Source: Gammaproteobacteria bacterium
Lineage (GTDB): Bacteria > Pseudomonadota > Gammaproteobacteria > Steroidobacterales > Woeseiaceae
Length of the DNA stretch: 5,656 bases
Reading direction: 5' to 3'
Assembly: GCA_029881015.1 (NCBI GenBank)
Contig: JAOUNK010000231.1
Span: 1 to 5,656, forward strand
A program made the position numbers and the translations under genes. The notes under the pieces were generated by a model that was not told where the DNA came from, did not search any database, and worked only from the letters and a program-made list of their open reading frames with translations. Below, piece after piece: positions 1 through 5,656 of this stretch; positions within the stretch are counted from its first letter, which is position 1, and the number at the start of each line of letters is the position of its first letter.

Positions 1-585
1 TCCGACTGGACGCTGACGGGCGGTTTTCTCTGGCAGGTGTCCGGCAACTGGAGTGTTGGCGGCGTATACCGGCAAGGGTTCGAGGCCGTCATCAACTTCG
101 AGGTGAGAGCCGGAGAGACGATCGATTTCGGCGTGCCGCCCGGCGAGATTTTCATACGTGAGTCAGGTGGGCCGATAGAGTTCCCGGATATCTACGGTCT
201 CGGCTTCGCGTATCGAGCACCCGACGGTCGCCTCACCGTGACCTTTCAGTGGGATCGCGTCGAGTACTCGGATATCCCGCGTAGCCTCGACCTCGACGAT
301 CAATGGATTGACGACGCCGACGAGCTGCACCTCGGCGCCGAATACGTCTTCCTCCAATCTACACCGATTATTGCCCTGCGTCTTGGCGCCTGGCTGGATC
401 CCCATCATCAAATGTACGCCACCGGCGACGATCCTTTTGTCCGCGCACTCTTGCCGCGTGGCGACGACGAGATTCACGTCGCAGGCGGTATCGGACTCGC
501 CATGGAGAAATTCCAGATCGACCTCGCGATGGATTTCGCCGAGCGCGCGGACACGGTGTCGTTGTCGGCGATCTACAGCTTCTAG
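1..585 (+). CDS. Outer-membrane beta-barrel protein, OmpP1/FadL/TodX-like, C-terminal part (5' end outside window)
   Basis: The frame is open from base 1 (SDWTLTGGFLWQVSGNWSVG...) to a TAG at 583-585, giving 194 codons of a larger gene. The GTG at 37 is an internal codon, not a start. Seen in sequence: alternating polar/hydrophobic strands, the segment FPDIYGLGFAYRAPDGRLTVTFQWDRVEYSDI, a later DELHLGAEYVF strand, and an end in SLSAIYSF with a terminal Phe, the signal the BAM complex uses to insert barrels. The P-D-x-Y-G-x-G-x-A-Y-R ... YSD pattern matches the C-terminal half of FadL-type hydrophobic-substrate channels, which usually run to about 400-500 residues. The likely place is the outer membrane and the likely role is uptake of fatty acids or other hydrophobic compounds. 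Substrate cannot be told from this part, and another porin-like barrel is possible. The gene converges with the regulator at 595-2493, with 9 bp between stop codons. Confidence 0.8.
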   Translation, partial: SDWTLTGGFLWQVSGNWSVGGVYRQGFEAVINFEVRAGETIDFGVPPGEIFIRESGGPIEFPDIYGLGFAYRAPDGRLTVTFQWDRVEYSDIPRSLDLDDQWIDDADELHLGAEYVFLQSTPIIALRLGAWLDPHHQMYATGDDPFVRALLPRGDDEIHVAGGIGLAMEKFQIDLAMDFAERADTVSLSAIYSF

Positions 586-594
586 TCGGGCGAA

Positions 595-2493
595 TCAGCC
601 GACGCCCCAGAGAAACTTATCGACGATAAAAAAGACCACGGCCATCGCCAGTACCAGGATGATGATGCGGTCGAGCTTGCGCCCCGCAGGGCGCGCGGCG
701 ACTTGCGAGCGGTCGACATTCTTGTCGAGCTTTACGCCTTCTGGCGTCAACTCGAAGGCCCAGGCGAGAAATAGCGCCACAGGCAGGCCCAGCGACAGGA
801 ACACGATCAGCAACTTGCCGGCCCAGCCGGGCACTTCGAGAAACTCGAAGACGATCTCGCCGACCTGCAGCAACACCCACGCCACAAGGACGTAGGCAAT
901 TCCGACGCGGACCACACTGCGGCGCTTGAGCTCGGCGAAGAATCCAATTGGTTCAATCAGCCCCGCTGTTGCCGTGCTGGCAGCCGGCGGCGAAGCCTCG
1001 ACCGCTGCCGGTTGCCGAGCGACATCCGCTTCGACCTGCTTGCCGGCATCGTGCAATTGCCGCAGCCAGCGGCGAAAAAAGTAGTTTGCCAACTCGACCC
1101 GGTGTTCTTCGTCCCTGCGAATGAAGCCGAGGTTCTCCAGCCGCGCCAGGCTACCCTCCAGCGCATCGGCGCCGAGCGCCAGGTCTTCCCGGATCGAGTA
1201 GAAGGTCGCCTCGGGCGAGCCGAGAACCGCGTGGATAATCTGCTGCTCCGTGTCAGCCAGCATGTCGAAATCGACGGAGAAGAAATAACTCACCATCCTG
1301 TCCGTCGCTACCTGCTCAGTCGCCACCTCCAGGCTGCCCGCCTCGAGGTAGCGCTTGCAGACGAGCTGGACAAGGTAGGGATGGTTATTGCAGTGCTCAC
1401 GTATCGCCTCGACAACGTCGCCCTCGATTGAGGGCCTGTCATTGAGGGCGAGATGAGACTGCTCGATCAGTGCACGCGTTTCTGCATCGGTGAGCCGCTC
1501 GATGTAGAGTGGCGGCGCGAACCCGTGCAAAAAAGGCGAGGTATCTTCCTTTTGCTCGGCAAGCTCCCAGAGCCGGATCGTTGATGCCAGCACCGTGCGA
1601 ATATCCTCACGACTCTGCATGGCATGGCGTAGCTTGCGAAGCAGTGCGGGATTTTGCCGATGCAGCTTGATCAGTTCCTCGACCTCATCGCAAAGCAGCA
1701 GCAGCTGCAAGTCTTCGGCGCGTAAACGGCGCCGGAGCCGCTCCAGCGAGACAAACAGGTCGTCGGCCTCGACCTCGTCAACCCGTATACCAATGCCTTC
1801 AAGTCGCTCTTCCGCGTCCAGGATGGCATCCGTGAAATTGAGGTGCAGATCCTCGGGCGTCTCCGCGCCCTGGAAGTCCCAGAAAACCGGGAAGTAGCGC
1901 CGGTCAGCCGACGTACTCGCGATGTATTCGATCTGCTTCAGCAGCGACGTCTTGCCGATGCGGCGAGTCCCGAGCAGCCAGAGGCAGTTTCGATGACCCT
2001 CGAGAATTTCGGCGATCTGATCGCTGCGGCCGTAAAATCGATCGCCGCGTACCCACTGGCCGACAACGTAGGGGATTGCTGGCATGCGGATTGATCGCTC
2101 GCTCGACGGCGATGCATCTCGCGGCGATACGGTGTCGATCTTCGCCAGCAAGCGGTAGCCCCGCTTGGGTAAGGTTTCGATCGGGTTGTAGTCAGGCTGC
2201 CCCGCCTCTCCGCCGATCTTGCCCAGCTCATGACGTAGCTGGTAGATACACCGGCTCAGCGTGTGCTCGGTGACGACCACGTCGGGCCATACCGCGTCCA
2301 ACAGCTCGTCCCGCGAGACCACTCGACCGGGGTGCCTCGTGAGCACACCGAGCACCTCCATGACCTTGGGCTCCAGACGCACGCTGCCACCGCTACCGGC
2401 GACCGTTCCCTCGAGCGGGTCGACGGTGAACCTGACGGGTGCGTGTGCCTCGGTAGCCAATGCGCGCCTCACAGCGGACCGGAACGATCCCAC
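595..2493 (-). CDS. Membrane-anchored winged-helix transcriptional regulator with STAND/AAA-type ATPase domain
   Basis: A 632-aa protein. Residues 20-118 form an OmpR/PhoB-type winged helix (VRLEPKVMEVLGVLTRHPGRVVSR, DELLDAVWPDVVVTEHTLSR, ending LPKRGYRLLAKID). Residues 153-384 form a P-loop ATPase: YGRSDQI entry motif, Walker A GTRRIGKT (175-182), Walker B LLLLCDE (264-270), an LTDAE segment (334-338) and NNHPYLVQLVCKRYLE (369-384), as in STAND/AAA_16-like NTPases. Residues 405-483 look like a second winged helix ending in FFRRWLRQL. An Ala/Pro linker (486-516) leads to ELKRRSVVRV and membrane helices near 527-549, 560-580 and 610-629, joined by AWAFELTPEG and the basic loop RKLDR. Expected topology: DNA-binding and ATPase parts cytoplasmic, C-terminus outside, a CadC/ToxR-like one-component regulator with an added ATPase. 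No periplasmic sensor follows the last helix. The start is uncertain: GTG 2493 is the first possible one after an in-frame TAG at 2499-2497 but has no clear Shine-Dalgarno; TTG at 2460 has GAGG six bases upstream and still precedes the winged helix. Target genes are unknown; the divergent lipoprotein gene is the natural candidate. Confidence 0.88.
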   Translation of the reverse strand: MGSFRSAVRRALATEAHAPVRFTVDPLEGTVAGSGGSVRLEPKVMEVLGVLTRHPGRVVSRDELLDAVWPDVVVTEHTLSRCIYQLRHELGKIGGEAGQPDYNPIETLPKRGYRLLAKIDTVSPRDASPSSERSIRMPAIPYVVGQWVRGDRFYGRSDQIAEILEGHRNCLWLLGTRRIGKTSLLKQIEYIASTSADRRYFPVFWDFQGAETPEDLHLNFTDAILDAEERLEGIGIRVDEVEADDLFVSLERLRRRLRAEDLQLLLLCDEVEELIKLHRQNPALLRKLRHAMQSREDIRTVLASTIRLWELAEQKEDTSPFLHGFAPPLYIERLTDAETRALIEQSHLALNDRPSIEGDVVEAIREHCNNHPYLVQLVCKRYLEAGSLEVATEQVATDRMVSYFFSVDFDMLADTEQQIIHAVLGSPEATFYSIREDLALGADALEGSLARLENLGFIRRDEEHRVELANYFFRRWLRQLHDAGKQVEADVARQPAAVEASPPAASTATAGLIEPIGFFAELKRRSVVRVGIAYVLVAWVLLQVGEIVFEFLEVPGWAGKLLIVFLSLGLPVALFLAWAFELTPEGVKLDKNVDRSQVAARPAGRKLDRIIILVLAMAVVFFIVDKFLWGVG

Positions 2494-2517
2494 CAGCTAA
2501 CACCCGGCGACGCCCGG

Positions 2518-2527
2518 CATCAACTCG
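2518..2527 (+). repeat. Direct repeat copy 1 (CATCAACTCG), candidate operator half
   Basis: This is an exact 10-bp copy of 2581-2590, 63 bp apart, which is six helical turns at 10.5 bp per turn. It lies 24 bp upstream of the regulator's GTG start. Spacing on the same DNA face fits cooperative or looped binding of a winged-helix regulator, but only two copies exist and chance is not excluded. Confidence 0.4.
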
Positions 2528-2580
2528 GACATGTACTTAGGCCTGATGCTTTCGGCTCCAACGGTACGTCCCGAGATAGT

Positions 2581-2590
2581 CATCAACTCG
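2581..2590 (+). repeat. Direct repeat copy 2 (CATCAACTCG), candidate operator half
   Basis: This is an exact copy of 2518-2527, located near the middle of the divergent region. A third, shorter match (CATCAA followed by GCTA) begins 22 bp downstream at 2603, about two helical turns away, which strengthens the impression of a phased array of sites. Confidence 0.4.
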
Positions 2591-2674
2591 ATATCAGGTA
2601 GCCATCAAGCTAAACCGGCGCTGTCGATGCCCAATTAACTCCACGGACACACGTCGCAGGGATGCACCACCATC

Positions 2675-2680
2675 AAGGAG
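2675..2680 (+). promoter_or_regulatory. Ribosome binding site AAGGAG of the lipoprotein gene
   Basis: AAGGAG lies 8 bases before the ATG at 2689 and decides the start. The in-frame ATG at 2662 has only a weak GGG directly in front of it and would add nine residues (MHHHQGAIV) ahead of a complete lipoprotein signal peptide. Confidence 0.8.
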
Positions 2681-2688
2681 CTATCGTC

Positions 2689-4287
2689 ATGAACGCACAA
2701 ATTTTTCGAGCACGTAACCCGGGCCTGGCGCTGCTGCTGCTGCTGGGCGCCTGCTCCGGCGGGGATGTCAACGTCGACATCGACGGACCGGTCATTCCCA
2801 ACATTCCCCCGGCATCGACCAGCGAGGCCATCACGACGCACGGTGTGATAACGGGTCTGGGCAGCATCACCGTCAACGACGTCACTTACGCGACCAACGG
2901 CGCGATGGTGACCGTCAACGGCCAGGCGGGCTCCTTTGCCGACCTCAAGCTCGGCCAGGTCGTTACGCTGACAGGGCGCATTAACTGGGCCGGCCAGTCC
3001 GGGACGGCCAGCCGCATTGAGCTGGACGCCAACCTCGTGGGGCCCGTAGAAGGTATCGACGCAGCAAACGGTCAGCTGATCGTCATGGGTCAGACCGTTA
3101 TGCGTGATGAAGACACCGTGTTTGGCAATGGCATCGATCCGGACACGTTCGCCGGCCTGGCTGTCGGCTCCGTCGTGGAGATCAGCGGCTACGCGGATGC
3201 CGCGGGAAGTATCAGGGCAACGCGGCTCGATCCGGCCGCCGCAAACGCAGAACAGCAGCTTATCGGCAAAGTGTCATCGCTTGATCTCGCCAACCGCGTG
3301 TTCACGATCAATCGACTTACCGTCGACTACGGCAACGCCGCTCTCATCGATGTACCGGGTGGCGCACCGAGCGCTGGAATGATGGTCAAGGTGTTCGGCG
3401 CACTCTCCGGCGGACTGTTCACGGTCGAGCGCCTTGTCGCTGCTCCGGACATGCCAGGTATCACGGGACAACGGGTTCATCTTGGCGGACTGATTACTCG
3501 CTTCGCATCGTCCAGCGATTTTGACGTCAATGGCCATAGAGTATTCACCAACGCAGGCACCGCCTACGCCAATGGCGATGCCGGTGATCTCGCCCTGAAC
3601 GCTGAAATCGTCGTTGACGGCGATTTCGCGAGCGGTGACCGCATCCAGGTCGATCAGGTCACGTTTGGCCGTCTGCTGGGCAGGACGACGACGCAGACCT
3701 TCGGCTTTCGTGATTTTACCGCGATCTCGGTGCCGACCGTGTTCAACGTGACGGTCACGCAGGGTTCGGACTTCTCGGTCGCCGTTACCGTGGACGAAGA
3801 AGCACAAAACCGGATCAACGTAACGCAGACGGGTGCAACGCTCAACATCGCGTTGCTGACGGGGAACGGCAACATTTCGACGCTGGATGCCTACGTCACC
3901 ATGCCCGTGCTTGAGAGGATTGACCTCACCGGCGTGGTCAACGCGACTCTGAACGACTTCGACCAGGCGCAGATGACGATCAACGTTGGTGGCGTGAGTC
4001 GGCTGCAGGGCAACGCGCTGAGAATTGGCGATCTGACGGCGAATGTCTCCGGTGTCAGCCAACTCGACCTCGGCGGAATCCGTCCGATTACCGAGGCCAG
4101 CATCAACGTTGGCGGTGTCAGCCAGGCAACGCTCAATATGGATGTTGGTGCCACGATGACGGGCTCTGTAGGTACCGGGCAGGGAACGGGCGTGTCGACA
4201 CTGTTCTATTACGGGACCAACGTTGCCGTGAACGTGTCGACGGACGCCCTCTCCTCCGTCATAAGACTCGGAGAGACGAGGCCATAG
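2689..4287 (+). CDS. Lipoprotein with DUF5666-like repeats and a C-terminal DUF2807 (GIN-type) beta-solenoid
   Basis: A 532-aa protein. Residues 1-22 are a lipoprotein signal (basic RARN, then LALLLLLGAC) with Cys22 as the lipidated residue; Ser at +2, not Asp, favours sorting to the outer membrane. After a short Asp/Pro-rich tether come four related beta-rich units at about 51-111, 117-181, 192-251 and 266-326. Each follows a G-x-[IV]-x-x-[IL] ... [IV]-x-G ... L-x-x-G-x-x-V-x-[IV]-x-G pattern; the clearest, VGPVEGIDAANGQLIVMGQTV ... LAVGSVVEISGYADAAGSIRATRL, is typical of DUF5666. Residues 340-530 match DUF2807, the domain of putative adhesins and GIN proteins: FRDFTAISVPTVFNVTVTQGSDFSVAV, then NV[GS]GVS turns at 432, 452 and 473, ending FYYGTNVAVNVSTDALSSVIRLGE. 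The biochemical role of both domains is not established; a surface-exposed adhesive or structural role is an inference. The gene is divergent from the regulator and 102 bp upstream of the TPR gene on the same strand. Confidence 0.87.
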   Translation: MNAQIFRARNPGLALLLLLGACSGGDVNVDIDGPVIPNIPPASTSEAITTHGVITGLGSITVNDVTYATNGAMVTVNGQAGSFADLKLGQVVTLTGRINWAGQSGTASRIELDANLVGPVEGIDAANGQLIVMGQTVMRDEDTVFGNGIDPDTFAGLAVGSVVEISGYADAAGSIRATRLDPAAANAEQQLIGKVSSLDLANRVFTINRLTVDYGNAALIDVPGGAPSAGMMVKVFGALSGGLFTVERLVAAPDMPGITGQRVHLGGLITRFASSSDFDVNGHRVFTNAGTAYANGDAGDLALNAEIVVDGDFASGDRIQVDQVTFGRLLGRTTTQTFGFRDFTAISVPTVFNVTVTQGSDFSVAVTVDEEAQNRINVTQTGATLNIALLTGNGNISTLDAYVTMPVLERIDLTGVVNATLNDFDQAQMTINVGGVSRLQGNALRIGDLTANVSGVSQLDLGGIRPITEASINVGGVSQATLNMDVGATMTGSVGTGQGTGVSTLFYYGTNVAVNVSTDALSSVIRLGETRP

Positions 4288-4315
4288 TGCGCCTGTAAAG
4301 GAGACAACCGGACGA

Positions 4316-4350
4316 GGGAGCGCAGTGCGGAAATAGCGTATTGCGCTCCC
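4316..4350. other. Strong intergenic stem-loop, possible U-less terminator, attenuator or mRNA stability element
   Basis: Bases 4316-4329 pair with 4337-4350. The outer nine pairs are perfect (GGGAGCGCA with TGCGCTCCC). The inner five contain two G-U wobbles, and the loop is GAAATAG. The structure starts 28 bases after the lipoprotein stop and ends 39 bases before the TPR gene. It is followed by CCTGGTGCTG on the + strand and by CTCGTCCGG on the minus strand, so neither side has the U-tract of a standard intrinsic terminator. It may separate, attenuate or stabilise a two-gene transcript. Confidence 0.6.
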
Positions 4351-4377
4351 CCTGGTGCTGTGCGGTAGTCTCATGAT

Positions 4378-4382
4378 GAGGG
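4378..4382 (+). promoter_or_regulatory. Ribosome binding site GAGGG of the TPR gene
   Basis: GAGGG ends seven bases before the ATG at 4390. An in-frame TAG at 4366-4368 rules out an earlier ATG in this frame, so the start of the downstream gene is well fixed. Confidence 0.65.
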
Positions 4383-4389
4383 TGTCTCG

Positions 4390-5656
4390 ATGCGCATAGT
4401 CATCAGGCGGCTGATGATTCTGATGGGTGTAGCACTCGTGCTGATCACCCACGCGGCGACGGCGGACCCGTGGTACGAGCATTACGCCAACGCCGAACAG
4501 GCTCTCGAAGACAGTGACTGGGCGACGGCCGTTGTCGAGATCAACGAGGCGCTGGAAAAGAAGGGCGACTCGGTAGCCCGTGCGCGCAGCTACGGGATGA
4601 ACGTCACCGCGTACTTCCCCTATTTCAAACTGGGTATCGCCTACTACCACCTGGGTCAGCTCGACGCCGCGCTGCAGGCCTTCGAGACCGAGGCGCAATT
4701 GGGGGCCATCACACAATCGGATACTGCTAACGCAGAACTCGAACGGTATCGAGGTCTCGCCGAGGAGGCGCGAGCCTTAGCCGCCGCCGAGGAACAGCAA
4801 CGAATTCGACAGATTGTTGAGCGAAGTCTTATCGTCGCTCGAGATCTTGAAGACCAGGGGCTGCTGGAAGAGGCGATGGCCGCTCTCGACCAGGCGCTGG
4901 CCGTCGCGGCCGACGATGTCGACGCTCAGGACGCCATGCGCCGACTTCGGCGGCAGTTCAGGGACCAGGAGATACAGGCGCTGCTCGACGAGGCGCAGGG
5001 AGAACTATCGGCTGAGCTCGGCCCCCGCGACGGGCTTGAGGATGAACCGCAGTCGATCGATGCGGATGCGGAAGCGGAACGTGCGCTGCAGGCACGCATC
5101 GAGCAGCTTCTCGTCGACGCTGAGACACTCTTCGACTCGGGACAGGCAGACGAGGCGCTGTCCGCCGCGAACCGGGTGCTGGCCCTCGACCCGGGCAACA
5201 GCGCCGCGCTCAAGCACGTCGCGCAGGCCTACAGCGTAATCAGCAGGAGACTCCTTGGCACCGGGCCGCGAGGCAACATTCCGCCAGCCGTGCGTTTCGT
5301 GGACCTCCGCCAGGAGGACGAGGACGGCACCCTGCTTGAGACGATTGACGCGCCGGACTTTCGCTTGAACGGCGTGGTCATTGACAACTCGCCGGTCACG
5401 GTCGTCTTCTACGACAACAACGACAGCGTGCTTGAGACGAAACTCAACGAGCAACCGCTCGGTGATTTCTACCTTACCGAATTCAGTGTCGAGCTGACGC
5501 TACCGCCGGGCCGCTCAGTCTTCAGGCTCGAAGCGACGGACGCCGAAAACCTGAGTTCAGGCAGTGAATACGCCGTGATGTACGCTCGCCCGTTCTTTCG
5601 GGCGCCTTGGTTCTATGCGCTCGCAAGCGGCGCCGTCGCAGCACTGGCTGCCTTGT
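4390..5656 (+). CDS. Exported TPR protein with beta-sandwich-like segment and membrane helix (3' end outside window)
   Basis: The frame stays open for 422 codons from ATG 4390 to the window edge. Residues 1-25 are a Sec signal peptide (RRLMILMGVALVLI, cleavage after ATA). TPR-like helix pairs lie at about 27-60 (DPWYEHYANAEQAL ... EINEALEKKG), 73-106 (YFPYFKLGIAYYHLGQLDAALQAFETEAQLGA), 145-178 (ARDLEDQGLLEEAMAALDQAL) and 238-272 (DAETLFDSGQADEALSAANRVLALDPGN). Between them, 113-145 and 185-240 are charged and probably coiled. Residues 318-400 look like an Ig-like beta-sandwich (FRLNGVVIDNSPVTVVFYDNN ... SVFRLEATDAENLSS). A membrane helix begins near 405 (APWFYALASGAVAALAAL) and is cut by the window. 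TPR, beta-sandwich and the first helix should face the periplasm, with any further domain in the cytoplasm. I recall related proteins carrying a P-loop ATPase after this helix, but that part is not visible here. The gene may share a transcript with the lipoprotein gene across the hairpin. Function is not assigned; TPRs suggest protein-protein contacts. Confidence 0.85.
   Translation, partial: MRIVIRRLMILMGVALVLITHAATADPWYEHYANAEQALEDSDWATAVVEINEALEKKGDSVARARSYGMNVTAYFPYFKLGIAYYHLGQLDAALQAFETEAQLGAITQSDTANAELERYRGLAEEARALAAAEEQQRIRQIVERSLIVARDLEDQGLLEEAMAALDQALAVAADDVDAQDAMRRLRRQFRDQEIQALLDEAQGELSAELGPRDGLEDEPQSIDADAEAERALQARIEQLLVDAETLFDSGQADEALSAANRVLALDPGNSAALKHVAQAYSVISRRLLGTGPRGNIPPAVRFVDLRQEDEDGTLLETIDAPDFRLNGVVIDNSPVTVVFYDNNDSVLETKLNEQPLGDFYLTEFSVELTLPPGRSVFRLEATDAENLSSGSEYAVMYARPFFRAPWFYALASGAVAALAAL

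Larger units (their letters stand above)
2494..2688. promoter_or_regulatory. Divergent intergenic control region with CATCAA repeats
   Basis: This 195-bp gap separates the regulator (leftward) from the lipoprotein gene (rightward), so it should hold both promoters. The word CATCAA occurs four times on the + strand: 2518-2523, 2581-2586, 2603-2608 and 2671-2676. Starts are 63, 22 and 68 bp apart, and the first two copies are part of an exact 10-bp repeat. A loose inverted pair, CTCGGAC (2524-2530) and GTCCCGAG (2568-2575), lies between them with one extra base in the right arm. I see no convincing sigma-70 -35/-10 pair on either strand. Read from the minus strand the word is TTGATG, which is close to a -35 TTGACA, so some copies could instead be promoter elements. 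Binding by the divergent regulator is an inference from gene arrangement. Confidence 0.5.

Noticed and set aside
585..607. Short inverted repeats GTCGG/CCGAC and GGGCG/CGCCC at the convergent junction
   Set aside because: Stems of only five base pairs with nine- to ten-base loops and no U-tract on either strand are too weak to call a terminator.
617..633. TTATCG-A-CGATAA palindrome followed by an A-run, looking like a terminator
   Set aside because: The palindrome leaves a one-base loop, so only a short AT-rich stem could form. It encodes the regulator's final membrane helix (IVDKF), and the A-run on the + strand would not give a U-tract in the right place for the regulator.
308..895. 195-codon open frame on the + strand spanning the end of the FadL-like gene and the end of the regulator
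   Set aside because: It is Ser/Thr/Arg-rich, without family resemblance, and lies out of frame across two well-supported genes.
2662..2688. Earlier ATG for the lipoprotein gene at 2662
   Set aside because: AAGGAG lies between it and the ATG at 2689 at ideal spacing for the latter, and the added residues would disrupt a normal lipoprotein signal peptide.
2494..2688. Sigma-70 promoters in the divergent region
   Set aside because: No -35/-10 pair with acceptable match and 16-18 bp spacing was found on either strand. TTGATG words on the minus strand have no good -10 partner.
3274..4716. 480-codon open frame on the minus strand, antisense to the lipoprotein and the start of the TPR gene
   Set aside because: No recognisable domain and a His/Arg/Val-rich composition typical of GC-rich antisense frames. 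The + strand here has two genes with signal sequences, ribosome binding sites and recognised domains.
4814..5239. 141-codon + strand frame and overlapping minus-strand frames at 4926-5213 and 5005-5454
   Set aside because: They are shadows of the TPR gene, with Arg/Ser-rich translations and no ribosome binding site or domain. The frame from 4390 has a signal peptide and TPRs.

Overview
The window is GC-rich chromosomal DNA with four protein-coding genes and almost no spare sequence. The protein families suggest a Gram-negative gammaproteobacterium of the marine or sediment type (Woeseia- or Steroidobacter-like). The evidence is an outer-membrane FadL-type barrel ending in Phe, a lipoprotein with an outer-membrane sorting signal, and a C-terminal membrane module (ELKRRsVvRV ... 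AWAFELTPEG ... RKLDR) that I know from TPR and cyclase-like proteins of that group. The taxonomy is an inference from family recall, not from a search.

Layout. (1) 1-585, +: the last 194 codons of an OmpP1/FadL/TodX-like barrel whose start lies outside the window. (2) 595-2493, -: a 632-aa membrane-anchored regulator, ordered winged-helix DNA-binding domain, STAND/AAA-type ATPase with Walker A and B, second winged helix, Ala/Pro linker, three transmembrane helices. It converges on gene 1 with 9 bp between the stop codons. (3) 2494-2688: a 195-bp divergent control region with four CATCAA words, two of them within an exact 10-bp direct repeat 63 bp apart. (4) 2689-4287, +: a 532-aa lipoprotein with four DUF5666-like repeats followed by a DUF2807 (GIN-type) beta-solenoid. 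(5) 4288-4389: a 102-bp gap holding a 14-bp-stem hairpin without a U-tract. (6) 4390-5656, +: an exported TPR protein with a beta-sandwich-like segment, running into a transmembrane helix at the window edge. It has no stop codon inside the window and is easy to miss.

How the genes may work together. The regulator is divergent from the lipoprotein/TPR pair, the classic arrangement for a one-component regulator controlling its neighbours. Its membrane module normally carries a periplasmic TPR-type domain, but here it ends four residues after the predicted third membrane helix. Two gene products encoded just across the control region are predicted to lie outside the inner membrane, one of them a TPR protein anchored in that membrane. 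A split signalling system is therefore the most interesting hypothesis here: an extracytoplasmic TPR partner and/or lipoprotein signalling to a membrane-bound ATPase-transcription factor. It rests on domain order and gene context only. No RNA genes, CRISPR arrays, insertion sequences or attachment sites were seen.
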